From assembly GCF_043789415.1 (NCBI RefSeq), contig NZ_JBDLLW010000003.1:1-64000 (forward strand): a stretch of 64,000 nt of DNA. Reading direction: 5' to 3'. Below are positions 16,500 through 25,285 of this stretch, piece after piece. The DNA comes from Renibacterium sp043789415 (GTDB lineage: Bacteria; Actinomycetota; Actinomycetes; Actinomycetales; Micrococcaceae). Under the pieces are notes generated by a model. That model was given only the letters and a program-made list of their open reading frames with translations. It was not told where the DNA came from and searched no databases. The position numbers and the translations under genes were made by a program. How positions within the stretch are numbered: position 1 is the stretch's first letter; each line of letters starts with the position of its first letter.

Positions 16500-18278
16500 G
16501 TGTCGAATCTCAGTGTTCCCACGATCACCAAGGTGCTTATTGCCAATCGAGGTGAAATTGCCGTCAGGGTGGCCCGGGCAGCGCGTGATGAAGGCATCGC
16601 CTCCGTTGCCGTCTACGCCGAACCGGATCGCGATGCCCTGCACGTGCGCCTCGCGGACGAGGCCTGGGCGCTCGGTGGCCAGACCGCGGCCGATTCTTAT
16701 CTGCAAATGGACAAGCTGCTCGAGGTGGCAGCCCAATCCGGCGCGGACGCCGTCCATCCCGGCTATGGCTTCCTCTCCGAAAATGCCGAATTCGCTCAGA
16801 AGGTCTTAGACGCCGGACTGGTCTGGATCGGCCCCTCCCCCGAAGCGATCTCCCAGCTGGGCGATAAGGTCCAGGCCCGGCACATCGCCGAAAAAGTGGG
16901 CGCCCCCTTGGTGCCGGGTACCAAGGACCCCGTGCAAAGCACCCAGGAGGTCCTCGACTTCGCCGATCAGCACGGCCTGCCCCTCGCCATCAAAGCTGCT
17001 TACGGCGGCGGCGGGCGCGGCATCAAGGTGGTCCGTGAACGTTCCGAAATCGCGGAGGCCTACGAATCAGCGGTCCGCGAGGCGACCGCGGCCTTCGGGC
17101 GGGGCGAGTGTTTCGTCGAGCGATTCCTGGACTCTCCGCGCCACGTCGAGACCCAGTGCCTGGCGGATGCCCACGGCAATGTGGTGGTCGTCTCCACCCG
17201 GGATTGCTCATTGCAGCGCCGCAATCAGAAACTCGTCGAAGAGGCCCCCGCACCGTATCTGAGTGAAGAGCAGAACCGCAGGCTCTATGAGGCCTCCAAA
17301 GCCATTCTGCAAGAGGCTCGCTATCAGGGCGCCGGCACCTGCGAATTCTTGGTCGGCCAGGACGGGGTGATCTCCTTCCTTGAGGTCAATACCCGTTTAC
17401 AGGTGGAACACCCGGTCTCCGAGGAGGTCTCGGGTATCGATCTGGTGCGTGAGCAGTTCCGGCTGGCCCGCGGCGAGGAGCTGGGCTATGGCGATCCGGA
17501 AATCCGCGGCCACTCCCTTGAATTTCGGATCAATGGCGAGGACCCGGGCCGGAATTTCATGCCCGCTCCGGGCACCGTTGAGGCGCTCAAACTGCCCACT
17601 GGACCCGGGGTGCGAGTCGACTCCGGTATTGAGTCCGGCGAGGTGATCGGCGGCAACTTCGATTCCATGCTGGCTAAGCTGATCGTCACCGGCGCCACCC
17701 GCCAGCAGGCGCTGGAGCGCTCGCGGCGCGCTCTAGCCGAGTTCGACGTCGTCGGGATGCCGACAGTACTGCCCTTCCACCGCGCCGTGGTGAGCGACCC
17801 GGCATTCACCGACAGCCCGTTCCGGGTGCACACCCGGTGGATCGAAACGGAGTTCGTCAACGACCTGCCCGCTTTCGTGCCCACCGCGGCTGGCGAATCC
17901 GAGGAGGACGAGCGGCAGCGGCTCACCGTCGAGGTCGGCGGCAAGCGACTCGAAGTCGTGCTGCCCGCTTCCCTTTCGGTGGCCGGGAATCGCACGGCCC
18001 CGGCGAAGGGCAAGGCCAAGAAGCCGGGCCGGGCCAGAGCGGGTGCGACGGCGGCCGCGGACGGCGATGCGTTGACCTCACCGATGCAGGGCACCATCGT
18101 CAAAGTCGCGGTGAACGACGGCGACACCGTGGCCGAGGGCGACCTCATCGTGGTACTTGAGGCGATGAAGATGGAGCAGCCGCTGACCGCGCACCGTGCC
18201 GGAACGATCAGCGGTTTGAGCGCGCAAGCCGGGGACACCGTCTCCGCTGGCGCAGTGATCGCCACAATCGAGGACTAG
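16500..18278 (+). CDS. accA3: Acyl-CoA carboxylase alpha subunit (biotin carboxylase plus biotin carrier)
   Basis: Carboxylates its own biotin with bicarbonate and ATP and passes CO2 to the beta subunit. The 592-residue protein has the biotin carboxylase N-domain (VLIANRGEIAVRVARAA), the ATP-grasp region with the glycine loop AAYGGGGRGIKVV, catalytic segment FLEVNTRLQVEHPVSE, and a C-terminal carrier domain (about 520-592) with the biotinylated lysine in LEAMKMEQPL. A Lys/Ala-rich linker (about 500-515) joins the halves. GTG start with AAGGAG 7-8 bases upstream. Partners in this window are pccB, accE and birA. It ends 10 bases before a strong terminator hairpin. Confidence 0.95.
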   Translation: MSNLSVPTITKVLIANRGEIAVRVARAARDEGIASVAVYAEPDRDALHVRLADEAWALGGQTAADSYLQMDKLLEVAAQSGADAVHPGYGFLSENAEFAQKVLDAGLVWIGPSPEAISQLGDKVQARHIAEKVGAPLVPGTKDPVQSTQEVLDFADQHGLPLAIKAAYGGGGRGIKVVRERSEIAEAYESAVREATAAFGRGECFVERFLDSPRHVETQCLADAHGNVVVVSTRDCSLQRRNQKLVEEAPAPYLSEEQNRRLYEASKAILQEARYQGAGTCEFLVGQDGVISFLEVNTRLQVEHPVSEEVSGIDLVREQFRLARGEELGYGDPEIRGHSLEFRINGEDPGRNFMPAPGTVEALKLPTGPGVRVDSGIESGEVIGGNFDSMLAKLIVTGATRQQALERSRRALAEFDVVGMPTVLPFHRAVVSDPAFTDSPFRVHTRWIETEFVNDLPAFVPTAAGESEEDERQRLTVEVGGKRLEVVLPASLSVAGNRTAPAKGKAKKPGRARAGATAAADGDALTSPMQGTIVKVAVNDGDTVAEGDLIVVLEAMKMEQPLTAHRAGTISGLSAQAGDTVSAGAVIATIED

Positions 18279-18288
18279 GCTTCAATCG

Positions 18289-18351
18289 CGCCGAGTGTGC
18301 AGTTCTACACGTTTTGAAAGGTTCTTAACGTGTAGAACTGCACACTCGGCG
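18289..18351. terminator. Perfect 25-bp hairpin terminator between convergent genes
   Basis: Arms 18289-18313 and 18327-18351 are perfectly complementary (the left begins cgccgagtgtgcag, the right ends ctgcacactcggcg) with a 13-base loop. It lies between the ends of accA3 (+) and the MHS transporter (-), with T-runs after the stem on the plus strand, and so can stop transcription from both sides. The arm is longer and more perfect than needed for a terminator. Confidence 0.85.
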
Positions 18352-18358
18352 TTTGAGT

Positions 18359-19756
18359 TTAAGAACTCTGCTCGACCAGGTCGTTGTGCTTGGTCTCCTT
18401 GGAGAGGAAGAGTGCGATCAAGGTCAGCACCGCCATGGCGCTGAGGTAAACGCCGACGAGCCAGGTGCTGCCTGACGCGGCCTGCCAGAGGGCCACCGCG
18501 ATGAACGGTGCCACCGCCGCGCCAAGGATGCTGGCGACGTTGTAGCTGACCGCGGAACCCGTATAGCGCACATTGGTCGGAAAGAGTTCCGGCAAGAAGG
18601 CTCCCATCGGGCCGAAGGTGAGGCCCATCAGGATGAAGCCAAGGATCAGCCAGGCCATCGTCCCGATGAAACCGCCCGCCACGAGCGGCACGAAGCACAG
18701 CCCGAAGACGAAGATCAGCACGGTGATCACGATGAGGGACTGACGGCGTCCGTACTTCTCCGCGAGCGGCCCGGCCACCAAGGTGAAGACGCCGAAGAAG
18801 ACGACGCCGATGATCAGCATCAGCAGGAAATCATTGCGGCCGTACCCCAGTCCCGGGACAAAGCTGTCAATCGCGCTCTGCGTCATTGGCTTACCCGCTT
18901 TCACGGCTGCCGCCTTGGCGTCATCGAGGCTCGCCGCCGTGGTGCCGAAGGTCAAGGTGAAAGTGGTCATCAGGTAGAACAGCACATAGGTGGCCAGCAT
19001 GATGAAGGTGCCCAGGATGAGCTGCCACCAGCTGCTGCGGAAGACCCGCCCGATCGGCAGTTTGGAGACCTCGCCCTGTTCGACGATCTTCTGGAAGGCC
19101 GGGGTCTCCACCAACTTGAGCCGGACATAGAGACCAACGATGACCATCACCGCGCTAGCCAGGAAGGGAATGCGCCAGCCCCAGGAAGAGAAGGCCTCGG
19201 CGGAAAGCGTCAGGTTCAATACCAGGAAGAGCAGATTGGCCAAGATGAAGCCGATGGGGGCGCCGAGCTGCGGGAAGGTGCCATAGATGGCGCGTTTGTT
19301 CTTCGGGGCGTTCTCGGTGGCCAGCAGGGCTGCGCCGCTCCATTCGCCGCCGAGGGCTAGGCCTTGGGCGAAGCGCAGGATCACTAGCAATGCGGGGGCC
19401 CAGAAGGTCCAGCCGGCCACTTGGGCGGTGGGCAGGCAGCCGATCAGGAAGGTCGCGATGCCCATCGTGAGCAGCGAGGCGATCAGCGTGCCCTTACGAC
19501 CGATGCGATCACCGAAGTGGCCGAAAAGCACCGACCCGATCGGCCGGGCCACGAAAGCCACACCGAAGACCGCGAAGGAACTCAGCAGCTGGGTGACGCC
19601 ATCGGCGTTCGGGAAGAAGAGCTTGGGGAAGACCAGAACCGCTGCGGTGGCATAGACATAGAAATCGTAGAACTCGATCGACGTCCCGACCAGGCTGGCG
19701 ACAATGACTCGTCCACGAGTATTGGCTTTGGGTATCACTACATCGTTCGCTGACAT
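18359..19756 (-). CDS. MFS transporter, metabolite:H+ symporter (MHS) type
   Basis: A 465-residue inner-membrane carrier with 12 predicted helices. The start region GTSIEFYDFYVYATAAVLVF and the loop GHFGDRIGRKGTL are hallmarks of the MHS/ShiA-ProP branch, which imports carboxylates, osmolytes or shikimate; the substrate is not predictable here. The middle GGEWSGAALLATENAP matches the family. The ATG is chosen over an in-frame GTG five codons upstream because GGAAAG lies 7 bases ahead of it. Single gene, terminated by the hairpin at 18289-18351. Confidence 0.88.
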   Translation of the reverse strand: MSANDVVIPKANTRGRVIVASLVGTSIEFYDFYVYATAAVLVFPKLFFPNADGVTQLLSSFAVFGVAFVARPIGSVLFGHFGDRIGRKGTLIASLLTMGIATFLIGCLPTAQVAGWTFWAPALLVILRFAQGLALGGEWSGAALLATENAPKNKRAIYGTFPQLGAPIGFILANLLFLVLNLTLSAEAFSSWGWRIPFLASAVMVIVGLYVRLKLVETPAFQKIVEQGEVSKLPIGRVFRSSWWQLILGTFIMLATYVLFYLMTTFTLTFGTTAASLDDAKAAAVKAGKPMTQSAIDSFVPGLGYGRNDFLLMLIIGVVFFGVFTLVAGPLAEKYGRRQSLIVITVLIFVFGLCFVPLVAGGFIGTMAWLILGFILMGLTFGPMGAFLPELFPTNVRYTGSAVSYNVASILGAAVAPFIAVALWQAASGSTWLVGVYLSAMAVLTLIALFLSKETKHNDLVEQSS

Positions 19757-20086
19757 GTGCGAGCTTTCCACTAATGGCAGTTAACCTGCGCCCCAACGAC
19801 TCTTAGGGTTTCTGCCGCATCCTCATTGATCTAGCCATGGTAAACCCGGGCAACCCTCAATCTTCCACTCCGTGGACGGCGTTTCCACAATATGGACACA
19901 GCAAAGGTTCAGAAAGCAACCGCGTCCGCCAGTCGCTCTCCCCCAGCACCCCGGCACCAACAAACACTGTGCCCCCAGAGAGCGGACAGGGTTCCCTCCC
20001 TGAGCCTGCGAAGGAACACCACCGCATAGAGCGGGACGCGAGGGCCCCATCGTGGCGCGCCAGCGACACTATGGGAGCGTCCCGAT
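19757..20086. other. Intergenic region with one copy of the dispersed repeat
   Basis: No gene is supported. The part at about 19969-20075 aligns with the rplY-prs repeat: agagagcg, then agggt and ccct, then gagcctgcga, an atagag block, and gagggcccc. Similarity is plain but diverged. The rest (19757-19968) contains the transporter leader and nothing else recognisable. Confidence 0.6.
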
Positions 20087-21502
20087 CTACATGTGGACGT
20101 GCAGCCTGCGGGCGGCTTCAGAGATCGACCCCGAGAGCGAGGGGTAGACGGTGAAGGTGGAGGCGACGTCGTCGACGTGCATCTTCTGCGATACGGCGAG
20201 CGCGATCGGGAAGATCAGCTCGGAAGCATTGGCACCCACCACGACCCCGCCGATCACGGTTCCCGAACCTCGGCGCGAGATGATCTTCACAAAACCGTCG
20301 GTAGTGCCGCGCATTTTGGCCCGGGCATTGGTCTTGAGCGGCAGCTTGACCACATCGCCCTGATAACGATCCGCGATCACGTCCGCCTCCGAGACACCGA
20401 CCGAGGCGATCTCTGGCGAGGTGAAGATATTGGAAGCCACCTGCAAGAGCTTGATCGGACGCAAGCCGTCACCGAGCAGGTGCGCCATCGCGATCCGGCC
20501 CTGCATTGCCGCCACCGAAGCGAGCGGCAGCACCCCGGTGCAGTCACCAGCGGCATAAACGTTGGAAGCGGTGGTCCGGGAGACCCCGTCGACCTTGATA
20601 TGCCCCGACTCGGTGAGCGCGACCCCGGCGTTCTCCAGGCCAATGCCCTCGGTATTAGGGATCGAACCAACACAGACCAGGCAATGCGAGCCGGTCACGG
20701 TGCGGCCGTCGGAGAGAGTGACCAACACGCCGTCCTCAGTGCGCTCCACCGACTCGGCGCGGGAACGGGAGAGCACCGTCATGCCGCGGCGCTCAAAGAC
20801 GTCCTCCAGCACCTGCGCGGCGTCAGAATCCTCGCCCGGCAGCACCTGGTCGCGGGAGGAGATCAAAGTGACCTTGGACCCCAGTCCGTTGTAGGCCGAG
20901 GCGAACTCCGCACCGGTCACCCCGGACCCCACCACGATGAGCTCCTGGGGCAGTTCGGTCAGCGAGTAGATCTGCGCCCAGTTCAAGATCCGCTCACCAT
21001 CCGGCTTAGCTGAGGGAAGCTCTCGGGGATGCGCACCGACGGCGAGCAGAATCGCATCAGCGGTGACCGTTTCCACCCCCGCGTCGCTGGTGACTTCAAT
21101 CGTATGGCTGTCGGTCAGCTTGCCCTGACCGGCTAGAATGCGGACGCCCAGCTTCTCCAGGCCCGCTTTGATGTCTTCGGACTGCTCCCGGGCCAAGCCC
21201 AGCAAGCGGTCATTGACCTGCTTCATATCGGCGCGCAACAGCGGCATGCAGTCGCCGCCGTCGACGTCGAAGCGAACCCCAAGATCCCGGGCTCCGGCGA
21301 AGCGATTCATCACATCCGCGGTGGCGATCAGCGTCTTGGAAGGCACCACGTCGGTGAGCACCGCAGAGCCGCCGAGCCCCGCACGCTCGATAATCGTTAC
21401 CCTGGCCCCGAGCGAGGCAGCAACAGTCGCGGCTTCATAGCCACCCGGACCTCCGCCAAGAATGGCCAGTGAGGGGATCTGCAAATCATTTTGAATGGTC
21501 AC
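20087..21502 (-). CDS. lpdA: NAD(P)H-quinone dehydrogenase, LpdA-type flavoprotein
   Basis: A 471-residue two-dinucleotide-binding flavoprotein: FAD motif LAILGGGPGGYEAA, NAD motif VVGSGVTGAEFAS and C-terminal dimerisation domain. It resembles lipoamide dehydrogenase, but the redox CxxxxC is absent: the site reads GGSAVLTDVVPSKTL. This matches the mycobacterial Rv3303c (LpdA) group, which reduces quinones and helps against oxidative stress and does not act on lipoamide. GTG start with GGGGG close upstream. Divergent from punA with 74 bases between. Confidence 0.88.
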   Translation of the reverse strand: MTIQNDLQIPSLAILGGGPGGYEAATVAASLGARVTIIERAGLGGSAVLTDVVPSKTLIATADVMNRFAGARDLGVRFDVDGGDCMPLLRADMKQVNDRLLGLAREQSEDIKAGLEKLGVRILAGQGKLTDSHTIEVTSDAGVETVTADAILLAVGAHPRELPSAKPDGERILNWAQIYSLTELPQELIVVGSGVTGAEFASAYNGLGSKVTLISSRDQVLPGEDSDAAQVLEDVFERRGMTVLSRSRAESVERTEDGVLVTLSDGRTVTGSHCLVCVGSIPNTEGIGLENAGVALTESGHIKVDGVSRTTASNVYAAGDCTGVLPLASVAAMQGRIAMAHLLGDGLRPIKLLQVASNIFTSPEIASVGVSEADVIADRYQGDVVKLPLKTNARAKMRGTTDGFVKIISRRGSGTVIGGVVVGANASELIFPIALAVSQKMHVDDVASTFTVYPSLSGSISEAARRLHVHM

Positions 21503-21576
21503 AATCCCCCATTCTCGCGCATTACACAGCCCGCTCCAAGCTCAGGGTGTCCAGAGCCTGATCCTGCCGGTATGTT

Positions 21577-22389
21577 ATGACGGTGAGTAATTTTCAGGAA
21601 GCTTTTGACGCTGCGGCGGAAGCCGCTCAATACATCGCCGAGCACACGGGCGTGCCAAGCCACGACGTCGCACTGGTGCTGGGCTCTGGGTGGAGCGAGG
21701 CAGCAGATCTGATCGGTGAGACCACGGCAACGCTGAAGGCGAGCGAAGTCCCCGGCTTCTCCGCTCCCGCGGTGACCGGCCACGTCGGAACCATTCGATC
21801 GGTGCTGACCAAAGAAGGTAAGCGGGCCCTGGTCCTGGGGGCACGAACCCATTACTACGAGGGCAAGGGAGTGCGGGCCGTAGTACACGGCGTGCGCACA
21901 GCCGCCGCAACAGGCGCGAAGACCGTGGTGCTCACGAATGGCTGCGGCGGACTGAATCCGGCCTGGACGCCGGGGACGCCGGTGTTGATCAGCGACCACA
22001 TCAACCTCACAGCGACCTCTCCCTTGGAAGGCGCCACCTTCGTCGATCTGACCGATTTGTACTCCTCCCGGCTGCGCGAGCTGGCCCGTGAGGTCGATCC
22101 CTCACTGGATGAGGGCGTCTACGCTCAGTTCACCGGACCGCATTACGAGACACCCGCCGAAGTGCAGTACGCCAAGCGCATCGGTGCCGATCTGGTCGGC
22201 ATGTCGACGGCGCTCGAGGCCATTGCGGCCCGGCACGCCGGGATGGAGGTGTTCGGCATCTCCCTGGTCACCAATCTTGCCGCTGGCATCTCCGAAACCG
22301 CGCTGAGCCACCAAGAAGTTCTTGAGGCCGGGCAGGCCGCCGGGCCTCGAATCTCAGCCCTGTTGGCGCAGATCATCGGCAAGCTCTGA
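21577..22389 (+). CDS. punA: Purine nucleoside phosphorylase (trimeric type)
   Basis: Phosphorolyses inosine/guanosine to base plus (deoxy)ribose-1-phosphate. The 270-residue product shows VLGSGWS, TGHVGTIR with the phosphate-site residues, GARTHYYEG, TNGCGGLNP and the base-binding segment ISLVTNLAAG with Asn. This is the low-mass trimeric PNP pattern. The TATGTT box ends right before the annotated ATG; if the mRNA is leaderless, the GTG two codons later (21583) would be the true start. The next genes, a sugar phosphomutase and deoC, complete a nucleoside-sugar salvage path. Confidence 0.93.
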   Translation: MTVSNFQEAFDAAAEAAQYIAEHTGVPSHDVALVLGSGWSEAADLIGETTATLKASEVPGFSAPAVTGHVGTIRSVLTKEGKRALVLGARTHYYEGKGVRAVVHGVRTAAATGAKTVVLTNGCGGLNPAWTPGTPVLISDHINLTATSPLEGATFVDLTDLYSSRLRELAREVDPSLDEGVYAQFTGPHYETPAEVQYAKRIGADLVGMSTALEAIAARHAGMEVFGISLVTNLAAGISETALSHQEVLEAGQAAGPRISALLAQIIGKL

Positions 22390-22445
22390 TTCGGTTCAGA
22401 GTCGACGCTGAATCATCTCGCCGCCAATTCCGATAGGTTTGAACC

Positions 22446-24215
22446 ATGAGCCCCGTTGACGCCCAGCTCCTTATCCGCGCCCAAGAATGGGCGGCTACCG
22501 ACCCAGACCCAGCAACAGCGGCGGAACTGCGCGCCCTGCTCGAGGCCGCTGAATCGCAGGACGACGCCAATCTGAGCGCCCAAGCCCTCCAGGAACTGCA
22601 AGACGCCTTTTCCGGTACGCTGCAATTCGGCACAGCTGGCTTACGGGCCGCGCTGGGGGCAGGACCGAATCGGATGAACCGTGTCGTAGTGCGCCGAGCG
22701 GCAGCCGGGCTCGCAGCCTTCTTACTCAAACAGTCCGCGGAGTCCGCCGAGCCCTACCGCCCCCGCGCCGTGGTCGGTTTCGATGCCCGGCACAACTCGG
22801 ATATCTTCGCGCGGGAAACCGCGGCAATTTTCAGCGCTGCGGGAATTGAGACTTTTCTGATGCCCTCGGCGCTGCCCACTCCACTGCTCGCCTTCGCGGT
22901 CAGGGCGCTCGGCTGCGAAGGCGGTGTCATGGTGACCGCCAGCCATAACCCTCCGCAGGACAATGGTTACAAGGTTTATCTGGGCGGTCGCGCGGTGGAC
23001 GACGCCGGTCGCGGCGCGCAGATCGTGGCACCTTTCGACGCCCTGATTTCGGCGCACATCGACGCGGTGGGACCGCTGGACTCCATCTCGCTGGCGGAAT
23101 CGGGCTGGCAGCAGGTGCCCCCGGAGATCATCGCGGCCTATCAGCAGGGCCTGATCGAACTCCTCCAGCCCGAGCGCTTTCCTGCCAGGGAGCTGAAGAT
23201 CGTCTTGACTCCAATGCACGGCGTGGGCGGCGAGACAGCGGAACAGATCCTTCGAGCCGGCGGCTTTAACGATGTCACCCAGGTAACGGCTCAGGCGGCA
23301 CCTGACCCGGATTTCCCCACCGTGGCCTTCCCCAACCCGGAGGAGCCGGGCGCCCTGGATCTGGCTCTGCAAACCGCTGCCGAGCTGGGCGCAGATATCG
23401 TGCTGGCCAACGATCCGGATGCTGATCGGGCCGCGTTCGCCGCAATCGACCCCTCCACCGGGCACTGGCGGATGCTACGCGGAGACGAAGTCGGCTCGCT
23501 GCTGGGCGCGCACACCGTGGCCCGAATGGCCAAGACGAGCGACCCGCTGCAAGAGGTCGAAGCCCCGTCCCGGCAAGGCGTTTTCGCAAATTCGATCGTC
23601 TCCTCCCGGTTGCTCGCTAAAATAGCCGAAGCCAATGGCTTCGATCATGTTCAGACGCTCACCGGCTTCAAATGGATCTCCCGGGTGCCGGGGCTGAACT
23701 ACGGTTACGAAGAGGCCTTGGGTTATTGCGTGGCACCTTCATTGGTGCGCGATAAGGACGGCATCTCGGCGGCTCTGCTGCTCGCCGAGCTCGCCGCCGA
23801 TGCCAAGGCTCAAGGTCGCACGATTTTCGATACCCTGGACGACCTGGCGGTGCGCCATGGCTTGCACGCCTCTGATCAGCTGAGCGTGCGGGTGGCGGAT
23901 CTGGGCTTGCTGGACGCCATGATGAATCGGCTGCGTGAGCACTCTCCGGTCAGCTTCGGTGGCTCCGCCGTCGAAAGCGCTCTCGATCTGGCGGTGGGCA
24001 GTGAAACGCTTCCCCCCACCGATGGGGTGCTCTACCTGACCCGTGATTCCAGTCGGGTGATCATTCGGCCGAGCGGCACCGAACCGAAGCTCAAATGCTA
24101 TCTGGAAGTGATCGTTCCGGTGAATTCCGCGGCGGATCTGCCGGAGGCCCGTAAAGCCGCCCGTGCGGCACTCGATGCTGTGCTGGACGATGTCCGCGAA
24201 GCGCTGGGCCTTTAG
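22446..24215 (+). CDS. pmmB: Phospho-sugar mutase (phosphomannomutase/phosphopentomutase-like)
   Basis: Interconverts sugar-1- and sugar-6 (or 5)-phosphates. The 589-residue length and motifs fit the long PGM2-like branch: FGTAGLRAALG at the start, catalytic phosphoserine in TASHNPPQDNGYKVY, metal loop DPDADRAAF, sugar loop GYEEALGY and the phosphate loop RPSGTEPKLKCYL. Position between punA and deoC suggests it may act on ribose/deoxyribose phosphates, converting PNP product to the DeoC substrate; this is inference. A TAGGTT box ends about 7 bases before the ATG, so it may be leaderless. Confidence 0.9.
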   Translation: MSPVDAQLLIRAQEWAATDPDPATAAELRALLEAAESQDDANLSAQALQELQDAFSGTLQFGTAGLRAALGAGPNRMNRVVVRRAAAGLAAFLLKQSAESAEPYRPRAVVGFDARHNSDIFARETAAIFSAAGIETFLMPSALPTPLLAFAVRALGCEGGVMVTASHNPPQDNGYKVYLGGRAVDDAGRGAQIVAPFDALISAHIDAVGPLDSISLAESGWQQVPPEIIAAYQQGLIELLQPERFPARELKIVLTPMHGVGGETAEQILRAGGFNDVTQVTAQAAPDPDFPTVAFPNPEEPGALDLALQTAAELGADIVLANDPDADRAAFAAIDPSTGHWRMLRGDEVGSLLGAHTVARMAKTSDPLQEVEAPSRQGVFANSIVSSRLLAKIAEANGFDHVQTLTGFKWISRVPGLNYGYEEALGYCVAPSLVRDKDGISAALLLAELAADAKAQGRTIFDTLDDLAVRHGLHASDQLSVRVADLGLLDAMMNRLREHSPVSFGGSAVESALDLAVGSETLPPTDGVLYLTRDSSRVIIRPSGTEPKLKCYLEVIVPVNSAADLPEARKAARAALDAVLDDVREALGL

Positions 24216-24245
24216 CCAGAACCTCGAACCTGAGAGAATAGACCG

Positions 24246-24920
24246 ATGACTGAAAACCTTGCCAGCTATATCGATCACACCCTGCTCAAGCCCGAGGCTT
24301 CGGAGGCGGATGTGCTGCGGATCTGCACTGAGGCCGTTGAGTACGGCTTCAAGTCCGTCTGCGTCAATCCGGTATGGGTCAAGACCGTACATACCGCCTT
24401 GCGGAACTCAGCGGTGCTGAGCTGTTCGGTGGTGGGTTTCCCACTGGGTGCCACCCCGACCGACGTCAAAGTCTTCGAAGCGCGCGGCGCCACCCTGGAC
24501 GGCGCTGATGAAGTGGATATGGTGATCAATATCGCGGCTGCCCGGGCCGGGGACAAAGACGCCCTGGTCGAGGATATCGCCGCGGTGGCGGAAGCCGTGC
24601 ACGCCGGCAGCGCGATCCTGAAGGTGATCATCGAGACCTCCTTGCTGAACGATGAACAGAAAGTCCTGGCCTGCGAAGCCGCTGTCCAGGCCGGTGCTGA
24701 CTTCGTGAAGACCTCCACCGGCTTCAACGGCGGTGGAGCAACCGCGCAGGATGTGGCTCTGATGCGTTCGGTGGTAGGCCCAGACATCGGCGTGAAAGCC
24801 TCCGGTGGGGTGCGCAGCAGGGAAGACGCCGAGGCGATGATCGCCGCCGGAGCCAGCCGGATCGGTGCCAGCTCTGGCATTGCCATTGTGACCGGTGGCA
24901 CCGGCACTAGCTCGTATTAG
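24246..24920 (+). CDS. deoC: Deoxyribose-phosphate aldolase
   Basis: Cleaves 2-deoxyribose-5-phosphate to glyceraldehyde-3-phosphate and acetaldehyde. The 224-residue TIM-barrel shows YIDHTLLKPEA at the start, VGFPLGATP, DEVDMVINI with a catalytic Asp, LKVIIET and the Schiff-base Lys in FVKTSTGF, ending with a KASGGVRS phosphate site. Thirty bases follow the phosphomutase gene; GAGAAT a few bases before the ATG may be its own -10. Part of the punA-pmmB-deoC salvage set. Confidence 0.95.
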   Translation: MTENLASYIDHTLLKPEASEADVLRICTEAVEYGFKSVCVNPVWVKTVHTALRNSAVLSCSVVGFPLGATPTDVKVFEARGATLDGADEVDMVINIAAARAGDKDALVEDIAAVAEAVHAGSAILKVIIETSLLNDEQKVLACEAAVQAGADFVKTSTGFNGGGATAQDVALMRSVVGPDIGVKASGGVRSREDAEAMIAAGASRIGASSGIAIVTGGTGTSSY

Positions 24921-24952
24921 AATTGTTCTGAATTCAACTCCAGGAGGAAGCC

Positions 24953-25207
24953 TTGTCAGTCAACGAACCAGAGCGCGAGAACAGTCTGCTCAGCTCGATC
25001 ATCCTGTTCATCGTGTTTTTCGTGCTCTTCCTGGGCGGCATCTTCGCCTTCTCCTGGGGCAGCTTGAACAACGTCTGGCCCTTTGCCATCGGCATCGGCT
25101 TGTTCTTCCTGTCCTTCTGGATTCCGCAGACCTTCATGGGCCGCTCCGATAGTGGCAGCAAAGCAATGGTACGAGCTAAGACCCGGAAGCCCTCCGGAGA
25201 GTTCTAA
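24953..25207 (+). CDS. Small two-helix membrane protein
   Basis: An 84-residue protein with two hydrophobic helices (about residues 12-33 and 40-57) and short charged ends. TTG start, preceded by AGGAGGAAG 5-6 bases upstream, which is strong. No family recognised with confidence; similar small proteins follow deoC in relatives. Probably cotranscribed with deoC and ended by the hairpin at 25229-25266. Confidence 0.65.
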   Translation: MSVNEPERENSLLSSIILFIVFFVLFLGGIFAFSWGSLNNVWPFAIGIGLFFLSFWIPQTFMGRSDSGSKAMVRAKTRKPSGEF

Positions 25208-25228
25208 ATCGGCTCCCAATCACGTCAC

Positions 25229-25266
25229 GGAAAAGCGATGCCCGCCAAGGTGGGCATCGCTTTTCC
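25229..25266. terminator. Bidirectional intrinsic terminator
   Basis: Perfect 15-bp arms ggaaaagcgatgccc and gggcatcgcttttcc around an 8-base loop; the stem begins with A-run and ends with T-run, the classic two-way arrangement. It separates deoC/membrane protein (+) from the GH16 gene (-). Confidence 0.9.
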
Positions 25267-25285
25267 GGGTATTGCTGCGTGACTG

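Noticed and set aside
20087..21502. Calling this gene lipoamide dehydrogenase
   Set aside because: The redox-active CxxxxC is replaced by SAVLTDVV-type sequence, so it belongs with the quinone-reducing LpdA group.
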